A stretch of DNA of 64,000 nt. Origin: Colwellia psychrerythraea. Lineage in GTDB: Bacteria > Pseudomonadota > Gammaproteobacteria > Enterobacterales > Alteromonadaceae. Both the position numbers and the translations under genes were made by a program. The notes beneath the pieces are model-generated. The model saw only the letters and a program-made list of their open reading frames with translations. It made no database searches and was not told the DNA's origin. Within the stretch, counting starts at the first letter, position 1. Each line of letters begins with the position of its first letter. Shown one piece after another: positions 17,448-27,080 of the stretch. The stretch covers positions 186,001 through 250,000 of the forward strand of contig NZ_JQEC01000002.1 of assembly GCF_000764185.1 (NCBI RefSeq), written 5' to 3'.

Positions 17448-17686
17448 TGCTAACCACAATGCCAATAGCAGCCGTCGCAAGGCTGCCTTTGGCGATCATT
17501 GGTGATACTTTTTGCCATAATCGCTTAGGGGTGTGCTACCGGAAGGTGATGAGCGGGAGTTTCTGTCGACATAAGTTAATTGGCTTGACGGTGTAAAAAT
17601 AAGAGAATCTTAACACGCTAATTTTCGACAAACTTAATACCGGTCAACGATTAATTAAAAATCGGCACAGCTTAGGTAATTAATTG
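17448..17686. other. Intergenic region with possible gene remnant
   Basis: No intact gene. On the minus strand a short frame from about 17538 runs through RLWQKVSPMIAKGSLATA, then AIGIVVSIIYRRF, and into the truncated MITE before stopping near 17396. It has a hydrophobic stretch but no recognised family and no good start. It may be the tail of a membrane protein gene broken by rearrangement. Confidence 0.3.
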
Positions 17687-18049
17687 TTAGCTAAGCTGCT
17701 CAGTAAAGAAGTGTTCAAGAATTTTTGCCAATATTATGCCACAAGCTAAGCCTGCAACATTCGCAGCCATGTCAAGCCATTCACCATATCTATTAACATA
17801 AGGCTGAATTAACTCAATAGCACCACTAAAAGCAGCAAAACCTAATGTTATCCATAACCAGTGTTTAGGTTTTCTCAGCGCTACAGGCAACATTAAAGCG
17901 CCATAGGAGATAAAGTGATGAGTCTTATCGCTTCCTGGAACTTGCGGTAATTGTTCAGCAGGCCATAAAGATAAAGTCGTAATCGCGCTAAGTAAAAAAA
18001 CTGTAATGATAAACCAGTAGGTCTTTATTAAATTTACTATGAGATTCAT
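17687..18049 (-). CDS. VanZ-like membrane protein
   Basis: A 120-aa membrane protein with about four helices. PGSDKTHHFISYGALMLPVAL, then GAIELIQPYVNRYGEWLDMAANVAG, are characteristic of VanZ-like domains. The function is unknown in most bacteria. Its ATG follows immediately after the stop of the upstream gene on the same strand, so the two are co-transcribed. Confidence 0.8.
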   Translation of the reverse strand: MNLIVNLIKTYWFIITVFLLSAITTLSLWPAEQLPQVPGSDKTHHFISYGALMLPVALRKPKHWLWITLGFAAFSGAIELIQPYVNRYGEWLDMAANVAGLACGIILAKILEHFFTEQLS

Positions 18050-18322
18050 TTAATTTGTATGTTCATTAGGAGATCGTTTATTACCAGATCGAGTACGATA
18101 AATAATATTTAACCAGCGATTGGCAAATATTCCCAGGTAACCCCAGGCAGAAATTAAACAAGCAAGACTAAGTATTGCCACGCCAGCTACTTGCCAAAGA
18201 TGATGATAGAAATAACCTAAAGCAACAAATAGTAAGCCAAGAACAAAAAGGCCAAGCCCACGTAGAAACAGCGTTAAACTGCGCTGTGGATTTTGGCCTA
18301 GCTTTTCTAATAGCTTAATCAT
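18050..18322 (-). CDS. Small hypothetical membrane protein
   Basis: A 90-aa protein with two adjacent hydrophobic segments (FLRGLGLFVLGLLFVALGYFYHH and VAGVAILSLACLISAWGYLG) and a basic C-terminal tail. No family recognised with confidence. It is directly coupled to the VanZ-like gene and lies 39 bp downstream of nfuA on the same strand. Confidence 0.65.
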   Translation of the reverse strand: MIKLLEKLGQNPQRSLTLFLRGLGLFVLGLLFVALGYFYHHLWQVAGVAILSLACLISAWGYLGIFANRWLNIIYRTRSGNKRSPNEHTN

Positions 18323-18361
18323 AAAAACTCAGTCACATAAACTGAGGCATACGATCTTAGT

Positions 18362-18940
18362 TTAGTAATATGAATGATCACCGCGTTCATGCTCGGTTGC
18401 ATCTTTAACGCCTTTAATTTCGCCAGCCATTAATTCAATCAATTGTTTTTCAATGCCATCTTTTACTGTGACATCAATTTGTGCACAACCATTACAGCCT
18501 CCGCCAAATTGCAATACCGCATAACCATCTTCGGTAACTTCAACTAAAGTACACTCACCGCCATGGCCAGCCAGTTGAGGGTTAACTTCGGCTTGTAAGA
18601 AGTAATGCACACGTTCAAATAATGGAGCATCATCGGCGACTTTACGTAATTTAGCATTAGGCGCTTTCAACGTTAATTGAGAGCCCATTTGATCGGTAGT
18701 AAAATCAATTTCAGCTTCTTCTAAGAAGCCTTTACTGTCAGCATCAACCATGGCTGAAAAACCATCAAAAGGTAGTTCAATATCATCAGATTCAACCGCA
18801 TCCGGTGGGCAATATGAAACACCACACTCCGCTTTTGCAGTGCCTGGATTTACAACAAAAACACGAATATGTGTACCTTCAGCTTGTTGCGAAAGTAAGT
18901 TAATAAAATGCTTTTGTGCATTTTCTGAAATAGTGATCAT
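18362..18940 (-). CDS. nfuA: Fe-S biogenesis protein NfuA
   Basis: A 192-aa iron-sulfur carrier protecting and delivering 4Fe-4S clusters. It has an N-terminal degenerate A-type domain ([20 protein letters not shown]) and a C-terminal NifU domain with the cluster-binding CxxC in [16 protein letters not shown], ending [11 protein letters not shown]. Length and sequence are very close to E. coli NfuA. In E. coli it neighbours gntX and bioH; here an M14 peptidase gene intervenes. Confidence 0.97.
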   Translation of the reverse strand: MITISENAQKHFINLLSQQAEGTHIRVFVVNPGTAKAECGVSYCPPDAVESDDIELPFDGFSAMVDADSKGFLEEAEIDFTTDQMGSQLTLKAPNAKLRKVADDAPLFERVHYFLQAEVNPQLAGHGGECTLVEVTEDGYAVLQFGGGCNGCAQIDVTVKDGIEKQLIELMAGEIKGVKDATEHERGDHSYY

Positions 18941-19112
18941 TATTTGACTCTCTTAGCTCTCTGATATCCACCCAATTTAACCAATCAAAAAGGGATAATA
19001 CCTGACTGTTTTACTCAAGTATGACTATTTTACTCTGCTATTTAGTTATGTGCTAATGATTTTTATGCTTTTGTTTGATACTTTAGTGCAGTCAAAAAAA
19101 GAGGCCATCTAG

Positions 19113-21689
19113 ATGTTACTTATAAGAATTCTAATTATTTCATTCACCCTGTTCTGCTCTACTTTAGTTCCTGCCAAACCCGTGCAAAATTATTTGCCAA
19201 CAGGCATACAATTTAATAAAGAAATCCCCTTACCTAGCAGTACTTTAGGGTTTGAAATAGGCCAGCGCCATGTCAGACATGATCAGTTAACAAACTACTT
19301 TTATTCTCTTGCCAATCATTCAGATCGGGTGAAATTAACCTCGATGGGGAAAACACCTCAACAACGAGAGCAATTACTTGTCACTATATCTAGCCCACAA
19401 AACCTGGAAAATTTAGCCAATATACTTAGCGAGCGTGATTTATTTTCCAAATCAAAAAAACAATTAAAACAACAAAGCTCTAGCAATGCTCCCTTAGTTA
19501 TTTGGTTAGGTTATAGCGTGCATGGCGATGAGATCAGTGGCGCAAATGCTGCCATGATAGTTGCCTATTACTTAGCTGCTAATAATGATAAAAAAATGGC
19601 TGAATTGCTTGCCAATACCGTCATAGTATTAGAGCCAAGTATTAACCCCGATGGCATGGATAGATTTGTGAACTGGGTGAACACTTATCGCAATTCAAGT
19701 GATAATAGTGATGCTAATCATATAGAGCATCATCAGAATTGGGTTACGGGTCGAACTAATCATTTTTGGTTTGATTTGAATCGTGACTGGTTATTACTTT
19801 CTCAGCAGGAAAGCCAACACAGATTAAAGTATTTCCACCAATATCAGCCTCATGTGGTAGGTGATTTTCACGAAATGGGTCATAACAGCAGCTACTTTTT
19901 CCAACCTGGCATTCAAAGTCGCACTCACCCGTTGACACCAAAAAGAAATGTTGAATTAACAACTACTTTAGCAACCTTCCATGCAGCAGCATTAGATAAA
20001 CAACAACGCCTCTATTACAGTGAAGAAAATTTTGATGATTTTTACTACGGTAAAGGCTCAACCTATCCAGACATTAATGGCAGTATTGGCGTATTATTCG
20101 AACAAGCTAGCCCACGTGGTATGCAACAAGAAACAGTCAATGGCTTACTAACCCTAGAGTTTAGTATTGAAAATCATGTCACCACATCACTTTCAACTAT
20201 CAATGGTGCTTGGGTAAACAGAAATCAGCTAAAACAATACCGCAGTGATTTTTACCAGCAAAGTAATAAATTAGCTGAAAAGGAAGACTTTTCCGGCTAT
20301 TTATTACACGAAAGCAAAGACAACTACCGTCTTAACGCCTTATTATCTAAGTTAATTCAGCATAAAATTAAGGTGTATGCACTAACCACTGATTTTGAGT
20401 TTAACGATAAGAATTATCAAAAAGGTACAAGTTATTATGTGCCACTTGCTCAACCGCAATTTCGACTTATCCAAGCATTGTTTAATCAACAAACAAATTT
20501 CAAAGATAATACTTTCTATGATGTTTCTGGCTGGACTATGCCTTTAGCAATGAATATTGAAAGCATCAAAATAAACCGTACTCGTGGACTGAAACTGGCG
20601 AAACAAGCTTGGTCTCTGCCGGCAAGCTTAATAAAAAACAGTGCAAGTAAACTTGCCTATGCTTATATTTTTGAATGGCATCACTTTTTGGCACCAAAAT
20701 TACTTAATCAACTCTTAGCCAGTAATATTAAAGCTAGAGTAGCAACCAAGCCATTTTCTAGTTTGATAAATGGTAAAGAAAAACATTTTAAGGCTGGTAG
20801 TATCGTAATTCCGGCAGGTATTCAAAAAAATGAAAACTGGCAAGCACAATTAATTGCCGCCAGTAATAGTACCGACATTTATTTAGAGAGCGTCACTACT
20901 GGCTTAACCATGAAGGGCGTTGATATTGGTAGTAGCTCGATAAAACCTCTTTATCAGCCAAAAGCAATGTTATTAGGCGGTATGGGTATTTCACAATACG
21001 AAGCGGGTGAAGTGCGTTTTTACCTTGATGAAACCTTAAATATTCCGCTATCAATTATTGACCACAGCAAGTTACGCCGAGTCGATTTATCGACTTATAG
21101 TCATATTATTCTTGTTGATGGCAATTACCAGTCTGTAGCTGAGCATACCGCAAAACAATTAAAACACTGGGTTAAAAATGGCGGTGTGATTATCGGCCAA
21201 AAACGTGCTGCGGTATGGTTAGCAAAGCAAGAAATATTACGTGCTAGTTTTGTTTCAAAAGAACAGATAAACCAGCTATTTGATCATGAAAACCTTAACT
21301 ATCAAGATAAGGAAAAGCTCGCCAGTCGTAAACGTATTGCCGGGGCCATCTTTCAGGTAGAGTTAGATACTAGTCATCCACTAGCTTATGGCTATCAGCA
21401 GAGCTTATTACCTGTATTTCGTGACAATAATTTAATTATGGAACAGCCTAAGCAGCCCTTTGTTACATTAGCGCAATATACACCAACGCCGCTATTGAGT
21501 GGTTATACCGACAAAAATTTAGTAAATCGATTGGCGCATAACGCCGCCATTGTTGCTCACAATGTTGGCAAAGGTCGGGTTATTGCTACCACTGAAGTAT
21601 TAGCTTTTCGGGGCTACTGGTATGGAAGTGCGAAATTACTCGCTAACAGTTTATTTTTCAGCAAAGCTTTTTCCGCGCCATATAAATAA
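19113..21689 (+). CDS. Exported M14-family zinc carboxypeptidase
   Basis: An 858-aa secreted metallopeptidase with a signal peptide (MLLIRILIISFTLFCSTLVPA). The M14 zinc site is visible: HGDEISGANAA (HxxE), NPDGMDRF, FDLNRDW, then DFHEMGHN supplying the third ligand, and a catalytic glutamate candidate in TLEFSIENH. The carboxypeptidase domain fills about the first 370 residues. The rest looks like a beta-rich and glutamine amidotransferase-like domain (HIILVDGNY, GGVIIGQKRAAVWLA). Probable role: degradation of external peptides or proteins. GAGG upstream of the start. Confidence 0.85.
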   Translation: MLLIRILIISFTLFCSTLVPAKPVQNYLPTGIQFNKEIPLPSSTLGFEIGQRHVRHDQLTNYFYSLANHSDRVKLTSMGKTPQQREQLLVTISSPQNLENLANILSERDLFSKSKKQLKQQSSSNAPLVIWLGYSVHGDEISGANAAMIVAYYLAANNDKKMAELLANTVIVLEPSINPDGMDRFVNWVNTYRNSSDNSDANHIEHHQNWVTGRTNHFWFDLNRDWLLLSQQESQHRLKYFHQYQPHVVGDFHEMGHNSSYFFQPGIQSRTHPLTPKRNVELTTTLATFHAAALDKQQRLYYSEENFDDFYYGKGSTYPDINGSIGVLFEQASPRGMQQETVNGLLTLEFSIENHVTTSLSTINGAWVNRNQLKQYRSDFYQQSNKLAEKEDFSGYLLHESKDNYRLNALLSKLIQHKIKVYALTTDFEFNDKNYQKGTSYYVPLAQPQFRLIQALFNQQTNFKDNTFYDVSGWTMPLAMNIESIKINRTRGLKLAKQAWSLPASLIKNSASKLAYAYIFEWHHFLAPKLLNQLLASNIKARVATKPFSSLINGKEKHFKAGSIVIPAGIQKNENWQAQLIAASNSTDIYLESVTTGLTMKGVDIGSSSIKPLYQPKAMLLGGMGISQYEAGEVRFYLDETLNIPLSIIDHSKLRRVDLSTYSHIILVDGNYQSVAEHTAKQLKHWVKNGGVIIGQKRAAVWLAKQEILRASFVSKEQINQLFDHENLNYQDKEKLASRKRIAGAIFQVELDTSHPLAYGYQQSLLPVFRDNNLIMEQPKQPFVTLAQYTPTPLLSGYTDKNLVNRLAHNAAIVAHNVGKGRVIATTEVLAFRGYWYGSAKLLANSLFFSKAFSAPYK

Positions 21690-21721
21690 AAACTTTATGG
21701 CTTACCAAGTAGTTTCTAATG

Positions 21722-22483
21722 CTACTTGGTCTTGGGTAAAGTGAGACAAACCGTTACTAAGGTAACGGTTTCAACACCAGTTTTTTTCAATAATTTGCTG
21801 ATTTCACTGACAGTAGTACCTGTTGTCACCACATCATCAATAATCAATACATGTTTGATGTTGTTAGCTATTTGTTCCTGTAAAATAAAGGTTTTAGCTA
21901 AATTTTTTCGTCGCTGACTACCTGTCTTTCCCATTTGACTAGCATTATGCTTTATTCTTACAACTAACTTCTCGTCATAAGGTAACGATAACTGTGATGC
22001 AAATGACTTGGCAATAAGGTGGGCTTGGTTATAACCACGGATTTGCCACTTTTTCACATGTAAGGGCACAGACAGCACCAAATCGATAGGGAGTTTTACT
22101 TGGTTCGTTTGCATTGCTTGCCATTGAGCACAAAGTAAAGTACCGAATAAATTTGCTAACTCAAAGCGACCTAAATATTTCATTTGGGCTAGCCATTTAT
22201 CAAACGGATAAGTATAAGGTGATAATGCAAACAGTTGGTCAAAATGAATGTTAGGCAATGCTCGATGAATTGCTGGCCAACTGAGTAAATTACCTGAGAT
22301 AATAGTTTGATCAAAGTAAGGTAAATCGCTGATACAATTTTGACAGAGTAATGTTTGTCGTAGCTGATAACCCAATAAAAAACTCTTATTAACGTTGGCA
22401 CCACAGAGGTCACAACAACTCATTTGACCAAGGGCTTTACTACAAAACGACTTAACTTGTCTTAAGTCGATCTTCCATGTCAT
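21722..22483 (-). CDS. ComF/GntX-family phosphoribosyltransferase-like protein
   Basis: A 253-aa ComF-family protein. The N-terminus has a four-cysteine zinc motif (CCDLCGAN ... LLCQNC), and the C-terminal half has the phosphoribosyltransferase PRPP motif VLIIDDVVTTGTTVSE. The family is linked to DNA uptake (ComF) and, as GntX, sits beside bioH in enterobacteria. Starts are divergent from and overlap the open frame of bioH by a few bases. AAAGG precedes the ATG. Confidence 0.88.
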   Translation of the reverse strand: MTWKIDLRQVKSFCSKALGQMSCCDLCGANVNKSFLLGYQLRQTLLCQNCISDLPYFDQTIISGNLLSWPAIHRALPNIHFDQLFALSPYTYPFDKWLAQMKYLGRFELANLFGTLLCAQWQAMQTNQVKLPIDLVLSVPLHVKKWQIRGYNQAHLIAKSFASQLSLPYDEKLVVRIKHNASQMGKTGSQRRKNLAKTFILQEQIANNIKHVLIIDDVVTTGTTVSEISKLLKKTGVETVTLVTVCLTLPKTK

Positions 22484-22554
22484 ATTGCTTACCTTTTGCT
22501 ATCAGTTTATATGATATAAACTGTTGTTTTTATATTTATAGTACCTTTATAAGC

Positions 22555-23376
22555 ATGGCAAAAAACTTATCATTTTCAACATACTGCTCGAATAACAGCC
22601 CTAAAAAAAATGCCATTCCTATTGTTCTTCTTCATGGTTGGGGTTTAAATTCAGGTGTTTGGCAACCACTACTAGCTTTATTCAACGAGAATAAAGAAAA
22701 TAACTACCAAATAATTACTGTCGACCTGCCTGGTTTTGGTACTAATAGCAGTGTCGAGATAAAGCCCTACACTTTAGCCAATATTTGCCAGAAAATTGAT
22801 AAAATAATTACTCAACCTGCTATCTACTTAGGTTGGTCATTAGGCGGTTTGATCGCAACTGAAATGTCGCTAAAATATTCAAACAAAGTCTTGGCATTAA
22901 TCACCGTTGCCAGTACGCCATATTTTGTCGACCAACCGGTAACGGATTGGCCCGGAATAAAAGAAAACGTACTTAATAGCTTTCATAGCCAACTTGCCAA
23001 AGATACCGAAAAAACCATTAGCGGTTTCTTGAAAATTCAAGCGATGGGCAGCCCTCACATCAGGCAAGATTTAAAACTAATCACCCAGTTAGTTATGGCG
23101 CATAACCTACCTAGCAAGAAAACCTTAGCAGACTCGCTGGCATTACTAAGCCAGTGCGATTTACGTCAACAGATATCAACTATCAAAAAACCTTTTTTAC
23201 GCTTATACGGTCATAACGATAGCCTAGTACCCAAGGCAGTGATCGAACAAATCAATGATTTAGTTCCAAATAGTGACCATCACCTATTCGAACATGCCTC
23301 GCATGCACCATTTATCTCCCACCTTGATGACTTTTATCAAGTGTTATGCGCTTGGTTAAAATCCAACTTTGACTAA
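22555..23376 (+). CDS. bioH: Pimeloyl-[acyl-carrier protein] methyl ester esterase BioH
   Basis: Cleaves the methyl ester of pimeloyl-ACP in biotin synthesis. From ATG 22555 the product is 273 aa, near the usual size; the frame is open to 22477 but that extension is atypical. The catalytic triad is Ser in GWSLGG, Asp in YGHNDSLVP and His in ASHAPFISH. The LLHGWGLNSGVW and DLPGFG segments match BioH closely. Divergent from gntX/comF, as expected from enterobacterial order. Confidence 0.93.
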   Translation: MAKNLSFSTYCSNNSPKKNAIPIVLLHGWGLNSGVWQPLLALFNENKENNYQIITVDLPGFGTNSSVEIKPYTLANICQKIDKIITQPAIYLGWSLGGLIATEMSLKYSNKVLALITVASTPYFVDQPVTDWPGIKENVLNSFHSQLAKDTEKTISGFLKIQAMGSPHIRQDLKLITQLVMAHNLPSKKTLADSLALLSQCDLRQQISTIKKPFLRLYGHNDSLVPKAVIEQINDLVPNSDHHLFEHASHAPFISHLDDFYQVLCAWLKSNFD

Positions 23377-23482
23377 AGAATAAACCTCTATATAGCTTAA
23401 ATTATGATGATTTCAGCTTTACTTTTACTCTTTTTAGATTAATAATTAACCAATACAGCTTATAAACAGCGGAGCATTACCC

Positions 23483-23785
23483 GTGGAAATACCATCTGCA
23501 TTTAATTCAGGGCTACAAGGCTTACAAAATGCGCAAGCAAAAGCTGATCAAGCCGCGAGTGATATTGTCGCCAGTACAACTTTACCTGCTGAGCAACAAA
23601 CAAGCTCAGCCACTATTGGCGAAGTCAATACTGAAGTGACTAATCCTAATAACAACCAAGAAATACCTGACTTAAACCAAGCAATTGTTAATTTGAAAGT
23701 GGCTGAATTTCAGGCTAAGGCCTCAGTAGAAGTAATTAAAAGTGCTGATGACTCACTTGGCACACTACTGGATGTAACTGCCTAA
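23483..23785 (+). CDS. Small protein resembling the two ends of flagellar rod/hook proteins
   Basis: A 100-aa protein with a GTG start preceded by GGAG. The N-terminal segment (SAFNSGLQGLQNAQAKAD, then QAASDIVAS) resembles the start of FlgE/FlgG-type axial proteins. The C-terminal segment (PDLNQAIVNLKVAEFQAKAS, then VEVIKSADDSLGTLLDV) resembles their D0 C-terminal helix, which in FlgE reads like VDLSKELVNMI...IKTQDQILNTLVNL. Only about 40 low-complexity residues lie between, so the D1/D2 domains are absent. No flagellar genes are nearby. It is followed by the HExxH gene after 45 bp, probably one operon. The rod/hook similarity is my reading, not a database hit. Confidence 0.65.
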   Translation: MEIPSAFNSGLQGLQNAQAKADQAASDIVASTTLPAEQQTSSATIGEVNTEVTNPNNNQEIPDLNQAIVNLKVAEFQAKASVEVIKSADDSLGTLLDVTA

Positions 23786-23830
23786 GAGTTTATAACTGTT
23801 CGCTTTATTGACAGGTAAATTATTTGTCTC

Positions 23831-24853
23831 ATGAATATTACCCCGCATACAGCAAGCTTACCCCTAGCAACCGTGGTGAATCCATCAACGGAGGGCTTGC
23901 GTCGCGAAAATCATCAACGTGAAATAATCACCCAAGTGGTCGCTACCAACCCATCTGCGGCAGAAAAAGGTGTCGCTTCAGATAAAGAGCGTGCCCGTAC
24001 TCCCGCCCAAGTAAACGAACAAGTCGATTTTGCTAACTTAAGAAAGCAAGCCGAGCAGGCTGCTAGCACTATAGCGGAACAAGAGAAACAACAAGGTGGC
24101 CAGCAGGGAGAACAAGAATCCCAGCACAATGCAGAACATCAACAAGATGAGAAAACTGAAAATGCTAACACTACTTCTTCAGAAACAGAACAAGATAATG
24201 AAATAATTCAACAAGAACAGATCGATGAAAAAATTATTAATCAACTACAACAAAGAGATAAAGAAGTAAGAACCCATGAATTGGCTCATGCTACAGCAGG
24301 GGGTTCAGCGACTGGCTCTCCATCATTTACTTTTGAAGTAGGCCCTGATGGCAAGAAATATGCGGTTGGTGGTGAAGTGGCTGTCGATTTAAGCAGTGTC
24401 GCAGGTGATCCACAAGCGACAATAACTAAAATGCAAAAAATACATGCTGCAGCATTAGCACCGGCAAGCCCATCAACACAAGATACTCGCGTTGCCGCTA
24501 GTGCAGCACAAACTATTCTAGCTGCACAATCAGAACTATTAGCACTAAAAAGTGATGCTGCAACTCAATCCAGTAATGCTAATAACAATCTAAATATACA
24601 ATCGAATTCGACTCTTAATAAGAATCAAAACGATGAAAGTAATGATTTTGATACATTAATCAATCAGACATTGACCGCACAAGACGCTATTCTTTCCAGC
24701 TCATCAAATCACCAACTTGCCTCGACTCAAAGCATTAATAGTGAGCAGTCTAATGACGTTCAGCAACGTGCCCTACGTGTTGAAAGTTATTACTTCAAAA
24801 TAAGTCAGGGGTATGAAAAACCAGATAATTTTCAATTTGAATTAACTGCTTAA
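23831..24853 (+). CDS. Putative metalloprotease, CJM1_0395/SprA-related family
   Basis: A 340-aa protein with a conserved core at about 140-235: VRTHELAHATAGG contains HELAH (HExxH), followed by FEVGPDGKKYAVGGEV, VDLS and PSTQDTRVAASA. This pattern is that of the SprA-related family (PF12118), described as putative metalloproteases in Campylobacter and gammaproteobacteria. It is flanked by long Gln/Glu/Asn-rich regions of low complexity. No signal peptide is obvious. Catalytic activity is not established here. Confidence 0.78.
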   Translation: MNITPHTASLPLATVVNPSTEGLRRENHQREIITQVVATNPSAAEKGVASDKERARTPAQVNEQVDFANLRKQAEQAASTIAEQEKQQGGQQGEQESQHNAEHQQDEKTENANTTSSETEQDNEIIQQEQIDEKIINQLQQRDKEVRTHELAHATAGGSATGSPSFTFEVGPDGKKYAVGGEVAVDLSSVAGDPQATITKMQKIHAAALAPASPSTQDTRVAASAAQTILAAQSELLALKSDAATQSSNANNNLNIQSNSTLNKNQNDESNDFDTLINQTLTAQDAILSSSSNHQLASTQSINSEQSNDVQQRALRVESYYFKISQGYEKPDNFQFELTA

Positions 24854-24868
24854 CAAACTTTTCACTAC

Positions 24869-25525
24869 TTAAACTGTTTCTGCTTCTTCTTGATATCTTT
24901 GCTGGTATACATCACGCGCTTGATTAAGCTCGCTAATTGCATGTTCTTTAGTATATGGGCGTAAAATGACTAATATTTTAAGTACGCCTTGATAAAAGAC
25001 TGAATCATTAACTTCATTTACTATAGTCTGAGTTTGGTAAAAACTTACCCAAAAAGTATTTATCAATCGTAATATACTAACAATATCTGCCAAGTCATCA
25101 TCCTCAAAATCGATGAAATCAGCGGCTCTTAACGAAATTAGTAGTTGACTGACACGCTCAGAAATGGACTGTTGCACTTCCACATATTTTTCACGCAAAA
25201 TAGGGCTTTTATCCAATAATACCGGCAGGTTACTATAAAAAAAGCGAAATTTCATCGTCGTTTGGAAAACTGAATCCATATATAACACAAGTGAGTCAAG
25301 TGGCTTTAAGTCCGAAGATACCTTTGGCAGAGTCTCTAACAGTAAGCTCCTGGCATATTCTTCGTAAATAGATAAAATAATATCTTCTTTATTACGAAAG
25401 TGATAATACAAATTTCCAGGGCTAATGGCTAAGTGGGCAGCAATATGATTAGTGGTAACATTACGCTCTCCTTGCTCGTTAAATAATTCAATACTGGCTT
25501 GGATTATTTTATCGCGGGTTTTCAT
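24869..25525 (-). CDS. TetR-family transcriptional regulator
   Basis: A 218-aa regulator with an N-terminal helix-turn-helix (RDKIIQASIELFNEQGE, TTNHIAAHLAISPGNLYYHF, RNKEDIILSIYEEY) and an all-helical ligand domain. The target and ligand are unknown. It is convergent with the CJM1_0395-like gene and divergent from coaD. Confidence 0.85.
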   Translation of the reverse strand: MKTRDKIIQASIELFNEQGERNVTTNHIAAHLAISPGNLYYHFRNKEDIILSIYEEYARSLLLETLPKVSSDLKPLDSLVLYMDSVFQTTMKFRFFYSNLPVLLDKSPILREKYVEVQQSISERVSQLLISLRAADFIDFEDDDLADIVSILRLINTFWVSFYQTQTIVNEVNDSVFYQGVLKILVILRPYTKEHAISELNQARDVYQQRYQEEAETV

Positions 25526-25757
25526 GCTACTACTTCTTATTTGATTTGATTAAAACTAGCACAATAATACTATCAAAATTCAGTATATATAAAGTGTTTT
25601 GAGTAAATACTTTAAGATTTTTTACTTTTTTTTGTGATTAATTATTCATTTTTGCTGATTATCCGCTGCTTAGCTTGATACTGAAAGCTTTAAAAACTTG
25701 TCACTACGTCACTTCTACTATTACAATAATGTTTAACAACCGTTAATAAAACAGTAA

Positions 25758-26234
<477 letters not shown>

Positions 26235-26244
26235 TAGCAAGATT

Positions 26245-26912
26245 GGTTAGTCATATTATTTCTCAGCTGAAAAATCATTACTAAGTAGCTCAGGTCCCAA
26301 CTTAGTTAACCTGAACTCTGGATAATCAGTGCTTGGTGTTTAAGTAAAAACAACAACTTACGGTTATTAACAATAAAATTAACAGGATTAAGTCGCGATA
26401 AATCCTATCAATGTTTCAATTTATTTTATTATCAAGGCAAAACGTTTATGAATAACGGGTTATTTATCGACGTTTTAACGCTGAGAATTGGATAAAGGGG
26501 AGTCTTGAGTAAGTGCTGCTTATCCAGAGTTCAGGTTAGTTAATATCCAAGTTCATCTTGAGCATTAGCTAATCATAATGCCGCACCAAAACGTTGAGGG
26601 TCATTCAAACGTAATACTTTGCTAGGTTAAAATACTAAATCAAAATGATCATATTTGGCTACAGGGGTATCAAGCTCAATTACTCTTATGGTACCTGGCA
26701 TACCTAAATGTAATAATAAAGTCCCAGTTGAGAAGCGCAATAGGAGAAACTTAGCGCGCCTATTAACATCAAGTACAGTATAAACCTTCTAAGAGTGAAC
26801 CTCGTCTGGAATAAGCCATTTTAAAGGGCTATTACGAACGATTGCTTTACTGACTTGTTGAGTAATAATGTGCGTGCTTATACCTAAACGGCATACTTGA
26901 TCGAGAATAATA
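26245..26912 (-). pseudogene. Decayed second copy of mutM, interrupted by a MITE
   Basis: The minus strand here reads as a degraded N-terminal half of MutM, the intact copy of which lies just upstream at 27081-27896. Recognisable in-frame segments are RRAKFLLL, GTLLLHLGMPGTIRV, DTPVAKYDHFDLV, LRLNDPQRFGA and, beyond the inserted element, KLGPELLSNDFSAEK. At least three stop codons interrupt it. The 228-bp element at 26309-26536 splits the homology at the position matching RLIKNLGPEPL in MutM. The remnant ends close to the coaD stop codon, corresponding to about residue 150 of MutM; the zinc-finger half is missing. Confidence 0.88.
26309..26536. mobile_element. MITE copy A, 228 bp, intact
   Basis: The element begins ACCTGAACTCTGGATAA and ends with its exact inverse complement, a 17-bp perfect terminal inverted repeat (21 bp with one mismatch). 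Direct repeats TAGTTA flank it (26303-26308 and 26537-26542). It has no coding capacity. It shares its ends and much of the core (GATAAATAACCCGTTATTCA on the opposite strand) with the 228-bp copy at 59433. It is inserted in the mutM pseudogene. A non-autonomous transposon is the best explanation; the mobilising transposase is not in the window. Confidence 0.88.
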
Positions 26913-27080
26913 CATAAAAATTGTATCTTTAATTTTGATTTGTATGCCTCGTATTTACTAGGCAGCAGATGATTATATTAAATAAGGCGTAGATACATTA
27001 TTGAATACAATTTTTTAGTAACTCTACCCTATTAAAACAAGCCTTATTGATTTGTTCACAAGAACTTTCGAAAGAGAATA

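Noticed and set aside
26235..27080. Novel small genes between coaD and mutM
   Set aside because: The interval is explained by the mutM remnant and the 228-bp element; frames there are broken.
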